From: Luteimonas wenzhouensis | Lineage (GTDB): Bacteria; Pseudomonadota; Gammaproteobacteria; Xanthomonadales; Xanthomonadaceae | Reading direction: 5' to 3' | Assembly: GCF_007859305.1 (NCBI RefSeq) | Contig: NZ_VOHE01000001.1 | Location: 434,001-498,000, forward strand | Length of the DNA stretch: 64,000 nucleotides | Shown: one piece after another, positions 15,214 through 27,453 of the stretch | Numbering within the stretch: position 1 is the first letter of the stretch | Layout of the letters: each line of letters starts with the position of its first letter | Position numbers and translations under genes: made by a program | The notes under the pieces: generated by a model | Databases searched by the model: none | What the model was told of the DNA's origin: nothing | Seen by the model: the letters and a program-made list of their open reading frames with translations, nothing else

Positions 15214-15276
15214 GGTCATTCGTGGCTGGCGATGCGACGCGGCCGCCGCCGTACCTATCGCCAACCACCAATCACC
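15214..15276. repeat. imperfect palindrome between ispE and tRNA-Gln
   Basis: Arms 15214-15233 and 15257-15276 pair at 17 of 20 positions around a 23-nt loop; the core CGTGGCTGGCGAT resembles the element after pth. It starts 11 bp beyond the ispE stop codon. Confidence 0.55.
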
Positions 15277-15287
15277 GACCACGGTTC

Positions 15288-16175
15288 CTACCACTCTCCA
15301 GCCACTGCCGATCCTTCGAGCGCATCCAGCAACGGGGACCGCGACGCACCCGGCGCGACCCAGGCCCGCAGGCCCGGCGCCAGGCGCCGCAGCGCAGCCG
15401 CCGCGGAGCCGCCGTCGGCGAACTCCACGAAGCAGCCGCTGCCCGACCCGGTCAGGCGCGGCCGGCCGATCCGCGCCAGCGCATCGAACGCCGCCTCGAC
15501 GGCGGGTTCGCGGCGGCGCAGCACCGGCTCGAACGCATTGCCGAGCCAGGCTCCCGAAACGAAGTCCGCTATTGTCGCGGGCGCGGCATTTCGCGTCAAT
15601 TCAGGGGCTTGGAACAGCTCCGCGGTGCGCGCATGGACGCCCGGGTCGACCAGCACGTACCAGGCCGGTGGAAGTTCCAGGGGAACCAGGCGCTCGCCCA
15701 CCCCTTCGGCCCAGGCGTTGCGGCCGCGCACGAACACCGGCACGTCCGCGCCCAGCGCCAGTCCGAACGCGGCCAGCCGGTCCTCGCCCAGGTCCAGCCC
15801 CCAGAGCCGGTCGAGCGCCCGCAGCACGGTCGCCGCGTCGGATGACCCGCCGCCGAGGCCGGCACCGGCGGGGATGCGCTTTTCGACGGAGATGTCGGCA
15901 CCAAGCGCGACGTTCGCTTCCGATTGCAGCAGTCGTGCGGCCTTGACCAGGAGATCGTCGTCCGCGTCCACGCCGGCGACCGACGCCCCGACCCGGCGGA
16001 TCCGACGATCCCGGCGCAGGCGGATGCGGACCGTATCGCCCCAGGCCAGGAGCCGGAACACGGTCTGCAGCTCGTGATAGCCGTCCGCGCGGCGGCGCGG
16101 GATCCGCAGGAACAGGTTGAGCTTGGCTGGGGCCGGCCAGCGGGTCCAGCCGTCGACGGGTGCGAGCCCGGCCAT
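15288..16175 (-). CDS. ispE: 4-diphosphocytidyl-2-C-methyl-D-erythritol kinase
   Basis: GHMP-family kinase of the MEP isoprenoid pathway, phosphorylating CDP-ME at the 2-hydroxyl. It has 295 residues from the ATG at 16173-16175. Motif 1 is [10 protein letters not shown], the ATP-binding loop is [17 protein letters not shown], and motif 3 appears as [12 protein letters not shown]. It begins 2 bp after lolB ends; the lolB-ispE-(tRNA-Gln)-prs order is typical of gammaproteobacteria. Confidence 0.97.
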   Translation of the reverse strand: MAGLAPVDGWTRWPAPAKLNLFLRIPRRRADGYHELQTVFRLLAWGDTVRIRLRRDRRIRRVGASVAGVDADDDLLVKAARLLQSEANVALGADISVEKRIPAGAGLGGGSSDAATVLRALDRLWGLDLGEDRLAAFGLALGADVPVFVRGRNAWAEGVGERLVPLELPPAWYVLVDPGVHARTAELFQAPELTRNAAPATIADFVSGAWLGNAFEPVLRRREPAVEAAFDALARIGRPRLTGSGSGCFVEFADGGSAAAALRRLAPGLRAWVAPGASRSPLLDALEGSAVAGEW

Positions 16176-16177
16176 CC

Positions 16178-16867
16178 TCAGCCTCCGTGGACGGCGCCGT
16201 CCGCGTCCCGCCCGTGCGCGGGCGGCGGCGCATCTTCCGGGGCGGCGGGCGCGAGGGTCCAGTCGTCCACCACCAGCCGCACCCGCGCATCGCCCCGGCT
16301 GGCCTCGATCCGGCGCGGCATCGCCGGCCGGTTGGCGCCAGCCTCGAACCAGTCCCGGTAGCCGATCGTCCACCCGGCCTGTTCCAGCCGGACCGGCAGC
16401 GCGTCGGCGCCGTACTCGACCCGCGCCGGGCCGTGCATCGCCTCCGGCGCCGCCACTCCCCGCACCCAGGCGACCAGGGCCCGGACCGGAATGTCCCAGC
16501 CGGTGGCCTCCAACAGCAGGGCCTCGACATCCGCGCCCTCGCGCGGTCCGCCCTCCACGCCCTCGAGCCGCGCCCGCCCGGCATCGCCGCTCAGGCGCCA
16601 GCCCTGGCGGGTCACCGGCGCCGACAGCGTGACCTCGTAGCGGCCGCCCTGCTGGACCCAGTCGAGCCGGCCGCTGCCGCCCTGGCGGCCGCCGGAGATC
16701 GCCACCCGGCCGGCCAGGCCCCAGGCCTCCAGCGAGGCGCGCCGGGCATCGGCGTGACCGGCGACCGCCGGATCGACCTGCGCCGGGACGCGCACCGGCG
16801 CCGAAACGCAGCCGGCGAGCAAGGCCATCACGGCCAGCGCCGCGGCCGCGGAGCGGACCACGTTCAT
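16178..16867 (-). CDS. lolB: outer-membrane lipoprotein LolB
   Basis: Receives lipoproteins from LolA and inserts them into the outer membrane. It has 229 residues from the ATG at 16865-16867, overlapping the stop of the upstream TPR gene by 4 bp. A signal peptide ends in the lipobox LAGC with C20 as the lipidated residue. The single LolB domain shows [12 protein letters not shown] and later [21 protein letters not shown]. The open frame extends far upstream, but that part is antisense-like shadow of the TPR gene. Confidence 0.93.
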   Translation of the reverse strand: MNVVRSAAAALAVMALLAGCVSAPVRVPAQVDPAVAGHADARRASLEAWGLAGRVAISGGRQGGSGRLDWVQQGGRYEVTLSAPVTRQGWRLSGDAGRARLEGVEGGPREGADVEALLLEATGWDIPVRALVAWVRGVAAPEAMHGPARVEYGADALPVRLEQAGWTIGYRDWFEAGANRPAMPRRIEASRGDARVRLVVDDWTLAPAAPEDAPPPAHGRDADGAVHGG

Positions 16868-18552
16868 GCGCCGAGCTTCTCCAGCGCGCGCCGCAGCGCG
16901 CGGTTCTCGGGATCGAGCCGGCGCGCGTCGTCGAAATAGCGCCGGGCCTCGTCGCGGCGGCCCATGACCCAGAGCACCTCGGCGATGTGCGCGGCGATCT
17001 CGGCGTCCTTCTGCAGGGTGTAGGCCCGGCGCAGTTCCACCAGCGCTTCCTCGTGGCGGCCGAGGCGGTACAGCACCCAGCCGTAGCTGTCGATGATCGC
17101 GGCGTTGCCCGGCTCGGCCACCCGCGCGCGGTCGATCAGCTCCAGCGCCTCGACGTAGCGGTCGGTGCGGTCGGCCAGGGTGTAGCCCAGGGCGTTGAGC
17201 GCGGCGACGTTCTCCGGGTCGGCGAGCAGGATCTTGCGCAGGTCGGCCTCGGCCCGCTCGATGTCGTCGTAGCGTTCCCACATCAGGGCGCGGGCGTAGA
17301 GCAGCGACGGCTCGTCCGGCCAGTCGGCCAGGGCGCGGGCGTAGGCGTCGTTCTCGGCCTCGAGGTCGCGGTCGCGCGCGCGCAGCTCGCCCTCCACCAG
17401 GTAGGCCGCGCGCCGGGCCTCGTCGCTGATCGACCCGTCCGCCTGCATCCGGTGCAACGCGGCGTAGGCCTCGTCGCGTCGATCCAGCTCGTGCAGTACC
17501 CGGGTGGCCTGGAGCCTGGCCTGGAGCCGCGCCTCGCCGCCGGCCACGCTCTCGTACCACTCCAGCGCCTCGGCGTGCAGGTCGAGGAACTCGGCCACCT
17601 GGCCCAGCAGCAGCCGGTAGCCCGGTTCGGGGTTGGCGGCGCCGCGCCGCAGTTCCTCGTAAAGGGCGGCCAGCGCCTCGCGGTCCTCGGCCTTGGCCAG
17701 CAGCGAGGCGCGCACGGCCTGGACGTGGCGGTCCTGGGGGCCCTTCGCCAGCAGCCGCTCGGCGGTGGCCGGATCGCCCAGGGCGTCGTATTCGGCGGCC
17801 AGGGCCAGGCGCAGCTCGGGCAGGATCGCGACCGCGTCGCCCGCTTCGGCCAGGGCCGCGCGGGCGCCGTCGAGGTCGCCCGCCTCGCGCAGCTGCGAGG
17901 CGCGCAGCAGGGCCACCCGCGGCTCGCCGGGGAAGCGCTCGACGATGCGCGCGATCACCAGCCGGGTCAGCTGCTCCTGGTCCAGGCGCTGGGCCAGGTC
18001 GCCGAAGGCCAGCCAGGCGTGCAGGGTGTCGGGCACCGCGTCCTCGTCGAACAGCGCCCGCATGATCCTGGCCGAGGCGGCCGGATCGCGCGGCCCGGTC
18101 GCGATCACCGCCAGCGCATGCCGCCAGCCGGCCGGATCGGGTTCGGCCATCAGGCCGCGCAGGTGGCGCAGCGCACGGCGGCTGCGGCCGTTGCGCAGCG
18201 CCAGCGTGGCCTCGGCCGCGCGCATGGCCAGCGACTCGGGCGCGCGCGCGCGCCACAGGGCCAGCGCCGCGGCGGCGGTGCGGTCGTCCTTGCCCAGCAG
18301 GGCGATCCGGGTGGCGCGCTCGGCCAGGCCGGGATCCCCGTCCCCGGCGGCGCGGGCCGCGTCCAGGTACCAGGCGGCGGCCTCGTCCAGGCGCCCGGCC
18401 TGGAGCGCGAACTCGCCGGCCATGGTGGCGCCGAGCACGTCTTCACGCAGCGGATCGGACGCTGGCGGCGGGGCCGCCCACGCCACTGCCAGGCAGGCCG
18501 ACAGCGCGACGCACGGCAGGATCCGGCGCACGGAGTTGGGGAAAACGGGCAT
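16864..18552 (-). CDS. periplasmic TPR-repeat protein
   Basis: A 562-residue protein with an N-terminal signal peptide (about 1-27, ending SACLAVAWA) and tetratricopeptide repeats over most of its length; the clearest are near the C-terminus, for example [26 protein letters not shown] and the [20 protein letters not shown] repeat. Homologues sit upstream of lolB in Pseudomonas and xanthomonads, always divergent from hemA, as here. The molecular role is unknown; a scaffold for envelope biogenesis is a reasonable guess from context only. Its start is 93 bp from hemA. Confidence 0.85.
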   Translation of the reverse strand: MPVFPNSVRRILPCVALSACLAVAWAAPPPASDPLREDVLGATMAGEFALQAGRLDEAAAWYLDAARAAGDGDPGLAERATRIALLGKDDRTAAAALALWRARAPESLAMRAAEATLALRNGRSRRALRHLRGLMAEPDPAGWRHALAVIATGPRDPAASARIMRALFDEDAVPDTLHAWLAFGDLAQRLDQEQLTRLVIARIVERFPGEPRVALLRASQLREAGDLDGARAALAEAGDAVAILPELRLALAAEYDALGDPATAERLLAKGPQDRHVQAVRASLLAKAEDREALAALYEELRRGAANPEPGYRLLLGQVAEFLDLHAEALEWYESVAGGEARLQARLQATRVLHELDRRDEAYAALHRMQADGSISDEARRAAYLVEGELRARDRDLEAENDAYARALADWPDEPSLLYARALMWERYDDIERAEADLRKILLADPENVAALNALGYTLADRTDRYVEALELIDRARVAEPGNAAIIDSYGWVLYRLGRHEEALVELRRAYTLQKDAEIAAHIAEVLWVMGRRDEARRYFDDARRLDPENRALRRALEKLGA

Positions 18553-18645
18553 CGGAGTCGGCCGGACCTTAGAATGGGCACTCGACCCGGAAGCTTATCG
18601 CAAGCGCCTGAACGGACACGCCGTGCGGGCAGCCAGCCAAAGCGC

Positions 18646-19920
18646 ATGACCCTGTACGCCCTCGGCATCAACCACCAGACCGCCCCGGTCGCCCTGCGCG
18701 AGCAGGTCGCGTTCGCCGAGCGCGACGTCCCGGCCGCGCTGGCCGACCTGCGCGCCTTGCCGGGGGTGCGCGAGGTGGCCCTGCTGTCGACGTGCAACCG
18801 CACCGAACTCTACGCCAGCGCCGACGACGACGCGGCACTGGCGCGATGGCTGGCGTCGCACCGGGGCGGCGACGGCGACCTCCACGGCTACCTGTACCGG
18901 CATGCGGGAGACGGCGCGGCGCGGCACCTGTTCCGCGTCGCCTGCGGCCTCGACTCGATGGTGCTGGGCGAGCCGCAGATCCTCGGCCAGGTCAAGCAGG
19001 CCTGGTCGATGGCGCGCGAGGCCGGCGCGCTCGGCAGCGAACTCGACCGCCTGTTCCAGCACGCCTTCGTCACCGCCAAGCGCGTGCGCACCGAAACCCG
19101 GATCGGCTCCAGCCCGGTCTCGGTGGCGTCGCTGGCGGTGCGGCTGGCGCAGGAATCGTTCGCCCGCCCGGACGACTCGGTGGCGCTGCTGGTCGGCGCC
19201 GGCGAGACCATCGAGCTGGCCGCGCGCCACCTCGCGCAGTCGCGGGTCAAGCGTCTGCTGATCGCCAACCGGACCTACCGCCACGCGCAGGACCTCGCCG
19301 AGCGCCACGGCGCGGTGGCACTGCCGCTGGAGGAACTCGAACACCATCTGTTCATGGCCGACGTGGTGTTCTCGGCCACCGCCAGCCAGATCCCGGTGCT
19401 CACCCGCGCGCAGGTCGAACGCGCGCTGTCGCTGCGCAAGCGCAAGCCGATGATGCTGATGGACCTGGCGGTGCCGCGCGACATCGAACCCGCGGTCGCC
19501 GAGCTCGAGGACGCCTACCTCTACACCGTCGACGACCTCGACCGGGTGGTCGAGCAGAACCGCCGCAGCCGCGGCGACGCCGCCCAGGAAGCGGAGACCA
19601 TCGTCGACCTGCAGGTGGCGCGCTACGGCCAGGCGCTGGCGCTGGGCGCCCGCAACGAGCCGCTCAAGCGCCTGCGCGCCCATGGCGAGGCCGCGCGCGC
19701 CGAGCTGGCCGCGCGCGCGCGCCAGCAGCTGGCCCTCGGCCACGATCCGGCCGCGGTGGTCGAACAGCTCGCCCACAGCCTCACCAACCGGCTGCTGCAC
19801 GTGCCCACCGCCGCCCTGCGCGACGCCGCGGCGCAAGGCAACCTCGACCTGCTGCGGGCCTTCGAGCCGCTGCTGCCCCCGCTCCAGAACCGCGACGATG
19901 CTGCCGACCCTGCGCCGTAA
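18646..19920 (+). CDS. hemA: glutamyl-tRNA reductase
   Basis: First committed enzyme of C5-pathway tetrapyrrole synthesis, reducing Glu-tRNA to glutamate semialdehyde with NADPH. It has 424 residues. The catalytic cysteine is C50 in [12 protein letters not shown]; the [13 protein letters not shown] motif and the nucleotide-binding [16 protein letters not shown] are present, with a C-terminal dimerisation helix. It overlaps prfA by 23 bp, so the two are likely translationally linked, as in E. coli hemA-prfA. Confidence 0.98.
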   Translation: MTLYALGINHQTAPVALREQVAFAERDVPAALADLRALPGVREVALLSTCNRTELYASADDDAALARWLASHRGGDGDLHGYLYRHAGDGAARHLFRVACGLDSMVLGEPQILGQVKQAWSMAREAGALGSELDRLFQHAFVTAKRVRTETRIGSSPVSVASLAVRLAQESFARPDDSVALLVGAGETIELAARHLAQSRVKRLLIANRTYRHAQDLAERHGAVALPLEELEHHLFMADVVFSATASQIPVLTRAQVERALSLRKRKPMMLMDLAVPRDIEPAVAELEDAYLYTVDDLDRVVEQNRRSRGDAAQEAETIVDLQVARYGQALALGARNEPLKRLRAHGEAARAELAARARQQLALGHDPAAVVEQLAHSLTNRLLHVPTAALRDAAAQGNLDLLRAFEPLLPPLQNRDDAADPAP

Positions 19921-20983
19921 GCTGGAGGCGCTGGCCGACCGCCGCGACGAACTCGAACGACTGCTCGCCGATCCGGCGGTGGCGGGCGACCAGGACCGTT
20001 TCCGCGCGCTGTCGCGCGAATTCTCCCGGCTCGAGCCGCTGGCGACGGCGATGGCGGACCAGGCCCGCGCCCGCGCCGACCTCGAGGCGGCGCAGGAGAT
20101 GCGCAACGACCCCGAGCTGCGCGACCTGGCCGAGGAGGAGATCGCCGCGGCTCAGGCCCGCCTGGACGCGCTCGAGGAACAGCTCATGGCGCTGCTGGTA
20201 CCGCGCGATGCGCGCGACGACGGCGGCCTGTACCTGGAGATCCGCGCCGGCACCGGCGGCGACGAGGCCGCGATCTTCGCCGGCGACCTGCTGCGCATGT
20301 ACACCCGCTACGCCGAGCGCCAGGGCTGGCGGGTGGAGATCGAGTCGGCCAATCCCGGCGAACACGGCGGATTCCGCGAGGTGATCGCGCGGATCGAGGG
20401 CGAAGGCGCCTACGCGCGCCTGAAGTTCGAATCCGGCACCCACCGCGTGCAGCGCGTGCCCGAGACCGAATCGCAGGGCCGGATCCACACCTCGGCCGCG
20501 ACGGTAGCGATCATTCCGATCGAGGAGGAAGGCGAGCCGGTCGAGATCAACCCGACCGACCTGCGGGTCGACACCTTCCGCTCCTCCGGCGCGGGCGGCC
20601 AGCACGTCAACAAGACCGACTCGGCCGTGCGCATCACCCACCTGCCGACCGGCATCGTGGTCGAGTCGCAGACCGAGCGCAGCCAGCACGCCAACCGCGA
20701 CAAGGCGATGAAGCGCCTGCGCGCCACCATCGCCGGGATGGAGGCCGAACGCCGCGCCGCCGCCACCGCCGCCAGCCGCAAGCTGCAGGTCGGCAGTGGC
20801 GACCGCAGCCAGCGCATCCGCACCTACAACTACCCCCAGGGCCGGATCACCGACCACCGCGTGGAAGGGCTGACCCTCTACGACCTGCCCAACGTGCTCG
20901 AGGGCAACATCGACCCGCTCGTCGACCGGCTCTCGCGCGAGCACCAGGCCGACACGCTCGCGCAGCTCACCCGGGACTCCTGA
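19898..20983 (+). CDS. prfA: peptide chain release factor 1
   Basis: RF1, which reads UAA and UAG and triggers peptide release. It has 361 residues. The stop-codon recognition tripeptide is P188-E189-T190 (a PxT motif, as RF1 requires) and the catalytic GGQ is at 233-235 in [17 protein letters not shown]. The prmC methylase that modifies this GGQ glutamine is encoded in the same window at 38374-39216. Confidence 0.98.
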   Translation: MLPTLRRKLEALADRRDELERLLADPAVAGDQDRFRALSREFSRLEPLATAMADQARARADLEAAQEMRNDPELRDLAEEEIAAAQARLDALEEQLMALLVPRDARDDGGLYLEIRAGTGGDEAAIFAGDLLRMYTRYAERQGWRVEIESANPGEHGGFREVIARIEGEGAYARLKFESGTHRVQRVPETESQGRIHTSAATVAIIPIEEEGEPVEINPTDLRVDTFRSSGAGGQHVNKTDSAVRITHLPTGIVVESQTERSQHANRDKAMKRLRATIAGMEAERRAAATAASRKLQVGSGDRSQRIRTYNYPQGRITDHRVEGLTLYDLPNVLEGNIDPLVDRLSREHQADTLAQLTRDS

Positions 20984-20985
20984 AG

Positions 20986-21432
20986 ATGACCGTCACCGTG
21001 GCCCACGCCCTTCCGGCCGACCTCGACGCGCTGGCCGCACTGTTCGATGCCTACCGCCAGTTCTACGGCCAGCCGGCCGACCCCGGGGCGGCGCGCGACT
21101 GGCTGCGGCAGCGCCTGCGCTTCGGCGAGTCGCGCGCGCTGCTGGCGCGCCTGGACGGCGAGCCGGCGGGGTTCGCCCAGCTCTACCCGATGTTCTCCTC
21201 GGTACGGCTGGCGCGGGTGTGGATCCTCAACGACCTGTTCGTGCTGCCGGCGATGCGGCGCCGGGGCGTGGCCCGGCGACTGCTCGACGCGGCCGCCGGC
21301 TTCGCCCGCGAGGATGGCGCCGCCGCGATCCAGCTCGAAACCACCCGTGACAACGCCGCCGCACGGGCCACCTACCGCGCCGCCGGCTGGCACGAGGACG
21401 CGACCCAGTGGTACTCGCTGCCACTGTGCTGA
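20986..21432 (+). CDS. GNAT-family N-acetyltransferase
   Basis: A 148-residue single GNAT domain. The acetyl-CoA pyrophosphate-binding loop is RRRGVARRLLDAAAGFA, preceded by the beta strand VWILNDLFVLPAMR, and the C-terminal half shows IQLETTRDNAAARATYRAAGW. It begins 2 bp after prfA, so it probably shares its transcript, but the substrate cannot be inferred; it is not PrmC-like and need not act on the release factor. Confidence 0.85.
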   Translation: MTVTVAHALPADLDALAALFDAYRQFYGQPADPGAARDWLRQRLRFGESRALLARLDGEPAGFAQLYPMFSSVRLARVWILNDLFVLPAMRRRGVARRLLDAAAGFAREDGAAAIQLETTRDNAAARATYRAAGWHEDATQWYSLPLC

Positions 21433-21466
21433 CCGCGCCACCGCGCGCCTGCGGTACGCTGCCGCC

Positions 21467-21991
21467 ATGACCGCCACCCGCGACCCGATCCCGCTCGCCC
21501 TGTGCGTGCTCACCGTCTCGGACTCGCGCACGCTGGCCGAGGACGGTTCCGGCGACTACCTCGCCGCCGCGCTGCAGGCCGAAGGCCACCGGCTGGCCGA
21601 GCGCGCGCTGCTGCCCGACGACCGCTACGCCATGCGCGCGCTGGTGTCGAAATGGATCGCCGACCCGGCGGTCGACGGCATCCTGGTCACCGGCGGCACC
21701 GGCTTCACCGGACGCGACTCCACCCCCGAGGCGCTACTGCCGCTGCTGGACAAGCAGATGCCCGGCTTCGGCGAGCTGTTCCGGGCGCTGTCGTTCGAGG
21801 AGATCGGCACGTCCGCGCTGCAGTCGCGCGCCTTCGCCGGCCTCGCCAACGGCACCTTCCTGTTCGCCCTGCCCGGTTCGACCTCGGCCTGCCGCACCGC
21901 GTGGGAGCGGATCATCCGCGAGCAGCTCGACGCGCGCACCCGGCCCTGCAACCTCGCCACCCTGCGGCCGCGCCTGAACGAATCGCGCTGA
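21467..21991 (+). CDS. moaB: MoaB/Mog-family molybdopterin protein
   Basis: A 174-residue MoaB-like protein of the MPT-binding fold, related to the molybdopterin adenylyltransferases that prepare molybdenum cofactor. Family motifs are [20 protein letters not shown] near the N-terminus, [15 protein letters not shown], and the substrate-binding [20 protein letters not shown]. No other moa genes are nearby. It could be a true adenylyltransferase or the less well-defined MoaB; the symbol is provisional. Confidence 0.88.
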   Translation: MTATRDPIPLALCVLTVSDSRTLAEDGSGDYLAAALQAEGHRLAERALLPDDRYAMRALVSKWIADPAVDGILVTGGTGFTGRDSTPEALLPLLDKQMPGFGELFRALSFEEIGTSALQSRAFAGLANGTFLFALPGSTSACRTAWERIIREQLDARTRPCNLATLRPRLNESR

Positions 21992-22065
21992 CGGCACGCG
22001 CCCCGCTTCACGGTGCCTGCCGCAACCGGCACCATGGCGCGCGATCCGGCCGGGAGGGCATGCCG

Positions 22066-22599
22066 ATGCGCGCAGCCGCGCACCGCGTGCGGGGCATGGA
22101 GGCGGCAGCACCACGCACAGCGCCCCACGTGCAGGCGGCCCCGCGCGCGCGACCGCGGGGAACCGGGCCACGGCGATGGCGCCCGGCCCTGGCCCTGGCC
22201 ATCGCCTGCGGTACGGCGTTCCTGGCCTTCGCCCGGGACACGCCGCCGGCCCCGCCGGACGCGCCGGGGGTCGACGTCGAGCTTGCGCCGGTGCGGGTCC
22301 TCGGCCACCGCCCGCCACCCGACCCCTTCACCTTGCGCAATCCGGTGGAGGTCGAGGACACCGTGTTCTCGCAGCGGTGGGACGAGGCGCCAAGCCTGGA
22401 GGAAGTGGGTCTGCGCGGCGGATACGTGCAGATCGCGATCAACGAGGGTCTGGGCGCGCTCGCCAGGGGCGTGCGCAAGCTGCCCGGCTGGCGGCCCCAG
22501 GGCGTGCCGGCGGAGGCCCGTCCGCCACCGCTCGATGCCGGGCAGGCCGAACGCGCGCGCGCCCTGTACGAAGGCCCCGGTGCGGCGCCCCCGCACTGA
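22066..22599 (+). CDS. hypothetical membrane-anchored protein
   Basis: A 177-residue protein I do not recognise. It has a long basic N-terminus followed by one hydrophobic segment ([17 protein letters not shown], about residues 42-58), then a proline-rich linker and a soluble domain beginning near [17 protein letters not shown]. The start at 22066 is preferred because GGGAGG lies 8 bp upstream; an ATG at 22060 is too close to that site. A signal-anchored periplasmic protein is likely. No neighbour suggests a function. Confidence 0.55.
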   Translation: MRAAAHRVRGMEAAAPRTAPHVQAAPRARPRGTGPRRWRPALALAIACGTAFLAFARDTPPAPPDAPGVDVELAPVRVLGHRPPPDPFTLRNPVEVEDTVFSQRWDEAPSLEEVGLRGGYVQIAINEGLGALARGVRKLPGWRPQGVPAEARPPPLDAGQAERARALYEGPGAAPPH

Positions 22600-22618
22600 C
22601 ACCGTGGCCTCCCCGGGT

Positions 22619-22903
22619 TCAGCCGTCTTCCAGGATGTCGAACCCCGGGCCCAGTCCGGGCGCGTGCGCCGGGTCGGTACGGGCCAGGTGCGCGACCCGT
22701 GCGGTGGGCGGGCCGTCCTCGAGCCACTGCGCCAGCGCTTCGAGCGCCTGCTGCGGTCCCACCGCCAACACCTCCACCCCGCCATCGGCGAGGTTGCGCA
22801 CGTGGCCGCGCAGGCCCAGGGACAGCGCCTGGGCACGGGTGGCGGCGCGGAACCCCACGCCCTGCACCCGTCCGTCGACGCGGAACCGGGCCGCGCGCAT
22901 CAC
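22619..22903 (-). CDS. acyP: acylphosphatase
   Basis: A 94-residue acylphosphatase hydrolysing acyl phosphates. The phosphate-binding loop [13 protein letters not shown] with its catalytic Arg, and the catalytic Asn in [10 protein letters not shown], are both present. It overlaps the upstream thioredoxin-like gene by 4 bp (22900-22903), so expression is probably coupled. Size and motifs are typical. Confidence 0.93.
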   Translation of the reverse strand: MMRAARFRVDGRVQGVGFRAATRAQALSLGLRGHVRNLADGGVEVLAVGPQQALEALAQWLEDGPPTARVAHLARTDPAHAPGLGPGFDILEDG

Positions 22904-23516
22904 GCGCCCCCGGGGCCCGGGGCGGCCGAAAGCGACTCGAGCGATGGCCCTCCGCTGCTGGCGATCGCCGCCTCGATGTCCCTCGCCGTGACTGGGCCGA
23001 GGAACTGCCGGGCCACGGCGCCATCCGGCGCGATCAGGTAGGTCATCGGCAGCCCGCGCGGGGTGTCGAAATCGGCCGGCGGGTCGTACACGTCGATGAT
23101 CGCGACCGGATACGCCACCGGGTGCGCCTCAAGGAACGACCGCATCGCCGGCACCTCGATCTCCTCGTAGGCCAGGCCCACCACGCTGATGTGCTCGCGC
23201 ATGGTGTGCAGCGCCGAGAGTTCCGGCATCTCCTTCAGGCAGGGCGAGCACCAGGTCGCCCAGAAGTTCACGACCACCCATTCCCCGCGGTGCTCGGCCA
23301 GGTCGTAGCGGCCACCGTCGATGGTGGCCACCTCCAGGGTGGGCAGGTCCGGCCGCGCCGGCTCCTCCTCCGCGGCATCCGGGGCATCCTCCTCCTGCAC
23401 CGCCACCGCCGGCGCGCCGGGCTGCGCCGCGCCGGCCTGGTCCTCGGCCGGCGTGGGGGCCTGGCGGCACGCGGCCAGCAGCAGCAGGGTGGACACGATG
23501 GCGAGAATCCTCGGGT

Positions 23517-23520
<4 letters not shown>
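22900..23520 (-). CDS. TlpA-like thiol-disulfide lipoprotein
   Basis: A 206-residue periplasmic thioredoxin-fold lipoprotein. The signal peptide ends in LLLLAAC, with C18 the lipidated residue; an acidic, Ala/Pro-rich linker reaches about residue 58. The redox motif is W90-CSPC (C91, C94) in NFWATWCSPCLKEMP, and a cis-proline stands in RGLPMTYLI. It probably reduces or isomerises periplasmic disulfides, for example in cytochrome c maturation, but the partner is unknown. It overlaps the YihY gene by 4 bp (ATGA). Confidence 0.9.
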
Positions 23521-25469
<1,949 letters not shown>

Positions 25470-25470
<1 letters not shown>

Positions 25471-25808
25471 TGCTGGAGGGTCCGCACCGGACGACGCTGG
25501 TCGCGCTGCTGGCCGCGCTCGCGGTCCTGTACCTGGCCTGGTTCGCCGGCGACCGGCACTTCCTGGCCGCGCTGCTGGTGTTCGTGCTGCCGATCGCCCT
25601 GCTGCTGGCCGCGGTCACCGCGGGCAGCGCCAGGGCCGCCTTCTGGGCCGGCGTGCTGGGCCTGCTGCTGTTCTGCCACGCGGTGATGATCGCGTGGGCC
25701 GAACCCGCGCAGCGGGCCTTCGCGTTGGCCGCCACCGCGCTCTCGGTCGGGCTGGTGTTCACCGCCAGCTGGCCGGGCCTGCGCGCGCGGTTCGCCCGCA
25801 GGCGCTGA
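25470..25808 (+). CDS. DUF2069 membrane protein
   Basis: A 112-residue protein with three to four membrane helices and almost no soluble part, ending in a basic tail (RARFARRR). The composition and the wrbA neighbour match the DUF2069 family, whose function is unknown. Its ATG overlaps the wrbA stop, so the two are translationally coupled; a role near WrbA in quinone handling is only guilt by association. Confidence 0.78.
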
Positions 25809-25843
25809 CGCGTCCTGCCCGCGCCCCCTATTGGAGCATCGTG

Positions 25844-26332
25844 ATGGAAGAACTGTTGATCGTCACCACCGGTGGCACCATCGACAAGACCTACTTCGAC
25901 GACAAGTCCGACTTCCAGGTCGGCGACCCGCAGATCGGGCGCATGCTCTCGGAACTGGACGTCGCCTTCCGCTTCCGGGTGATCCCGATCCTGCGCAAGG
26001 ACTCGCTGCACCTGGACGACGACGACCGCGAACTGGTGCGGGCCACGATCGCGGCCCAGCCCACGCGCCACGTGCTGGTGACCCACGGCACCGACACCAT
26101 GGTGGAAACGGCCAGGGTGCTGGCGACGCTGGCCGACCGCACCATCGTCCTGACCGGCGCGCTGAGCCCGGCGCGCTTCCGCGGCTCGGACGCCGAGTTC
26201 AACATCGGCACCGCGGTCGGCGCGGTGCAGAGCCTGCCGCCCGGGACCTACATCGCCATGAACGGCCGGGTCTGGGACCCGGCGCGGGTGCGCAAGAACG
26301 TCGAGGCGAACCGCTTCGAGGCGATCGACTAG
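25844..26332 (+). CDS. short asparaginase-like protein
   Basis: A 162-residue protein made of the N-terminal half of an L-asparaginase only. The first threonine motif (VTTGGTIDKTYF) and the second catalytic motif (VTHGTDTMVETARVL) are both present, so the residues that form the active site in type I/II enzymes exist, but the C-terminal domain that completes the dimer interface is missing. The end is clean (EANRFEAID), with no sign of frameshift. A TTGGAG ribosome site lies 8 bp before the ATG. Such short forms occur in xanthomonads; activity is uncertain. Confidence 0.8.
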   Translation: MEELLIVTTGGTIDKTYFDDKSDFQVGDPQIGRMLSELDVAFRFRVIPILRKDSLHLDDDDRELVRATIAAQPTRHVLVTHGTDTMVETARVLATLADRTIVLTGALSPARFRGSDAEFNIGTAVGAVQSLPPGTYIAMNGRVWDPARVRKNVEANRFEAID

Positions 26333-26377
26333 GGGCGCGGCGGCCTGCCGCGCCGGCGCCCGGTGCCGCCTGCCCGC

Positions 26378-26929
26378 TTACAGCATCCCGGTTTCCAGGC
26401 GCGCGGCCTCGGACATCATGCTCTGGTTCCACGGCGGGTCGAATACCAGCTCGACGTCGGCCTCGGCGATCGTCGGGATCATCTCCAGCTTGCTGCGTAC
26501 GTCGTCGACCAGGATCTCGCCCATGCCGCAACCGGGCGCGGTCAGGGTCATCTTCACCTCGACCATCCGCTTGCCCTCGCCCAGCGGACGCAGCACGGCC
26601 TCGTAGATCAGGCCAAGGTCGACCACGTTGATCGGGATCTCGGGGTCGAAGCAGGTGCGCAGCTGCTTCCACACCAGTTGCTCGACCGCGGCGTCATCGG
26701 CGTCGTCGGGCAGGCTCAGCGGCTCGGGCGGCTCCTTGCCGATCGCGTCGCCGTCCTTGCCGGCGATGCGGAACAGGTTGCCCTCCACGAACACGGTCCA
26801 GCTGCCGCCCAGGGCCTGGGTGATGTAGCCGACGCTGCCGGCGGGCAGGGTCACGGACTCGCCCTGCGGGACCAGGACGGCCTCGCAGTCGCGCTCGAAG
26901 CGCACCGGTTCGCTGCTGCGTGAATACAT
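26378..26929 (-). CDS. sufT: Fe-S assembly protein SufT (DUF59)
   Basis: A 183-residue protein of the SufT family, involved in Fe-S cluster maturation. The DUF59 domain occupies about residues 85-183, with NVVDLGLIYEAVL, LTAPGCGMGEILVDDV carrying the family cysteine, and FDPPWNQSMMSEAAR. An N-terminal SufT extension precedes it. No suf operon is in the window. The start at 26929 is chosen over upstream in-frame ATGs; there is no clear ribosome site. Confidence 0.88.
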   Translation of the reverse strand: MYSRSSEPVRFERDCEAVLVPQGESVTLPAGSVGYITQALGGSWTVFVEGNLFRIAGKDGDAIGKEPPEPLSLPDDADDAAVEQLVWKQLRTCFDPEIPINVVDLGLIYEAVLRPLGEGKRMVEVKMTLTAPGCGMGEILVDDVRSKLEMIPTIAEADVELVFDPPWNQSMMSEAARLETGML

Positions 26930-27027
26930 GTGCGATGGATGGGGGCCCATGGGCCGCGGGGCAAGGCCGTCATTGTATCGCCGCGACCCGGCTATCCTGT
27001 GCGGCCTTCCGCAACGCAGCCTCCCGC

Positions 27028-27438
27028 ATGCCGCCACCACGCAACGCCTGGTCCGCCTTCGCTCTGGGATGGCTGCTCCTGGGCAGCCTCGGCGTGGCGG
27101 CCGCATGGGTCCTGCTCGCGATGGCGCTCAACGCGCAGTGCAGCTGGATGGCGCTGGTCGCGGCCGTGGACGCGGCCCTGATCGTGCGCCTGCTGCGGCT
27201 GCGCCCCGGCGCGGCGCGGGCCCTGGCGGGGCTGCTGTCGACCGCGCTGGCGGTGGCCGCGGCGAACTGGGCGCTGGTGGCCGCGTGGCTGGGCGGCCAC
27301 ATGGGCCTGCTGCCGTGGGAGTCGATGCTCAAGCTCGGCAACGGGTTGGCCTGGCTGCTGGTGCGCCTGTCCAACGGCCCGACCGACCTGGCCTGGATCG
27401 CGGCCGGGCTGGTCGTGGCCGCGATCGCCTCGCGCTGA
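27028..27438 (+). CDS. hypothetical small membrane protein
   Basis: A 136-residue, very hydrophobic protein with about three or four predicted helices (for example LGWLLLGSLGVAAAWVLLAMAL near the start). I do not recognise the family. It faces sufT across a 98-bp divergent spacer and converges on pntB with only 15 bp between stops. No motif suggests transport or catalysis. Confidence 0.6.
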   Translation: MPPPRNAWSAFALGWLLLGSLGVAAAWVLLAMALNAQCSWMALVAAVDAALIVRLLRLRPGAARALAGLLSTALAVAAANWALVAAWLGGHMGLLPWESMLKLGNGLAWLLVRLSNGPTDLAWIAAGLVVAAIASR

Positions 27439-27453
27439 CCCGCGGCGGCGGGC

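Noticed and set aside
16868..18256. Upstream extension of the lolB frame through the TPR gene
   Set aside because: The extension is Arg/Gly/Ala-rich shadow sequence; the real start is the ATG before the lipoprotein signal peptide.
21502..22065. Continuation of the hypothetical 22066-22599 frame upstream through the moaB gene
   Set aside because: The upstream part is Arg/His/Ala-rich frame shadow of moaB; a ribosome site supports the start at 22066.
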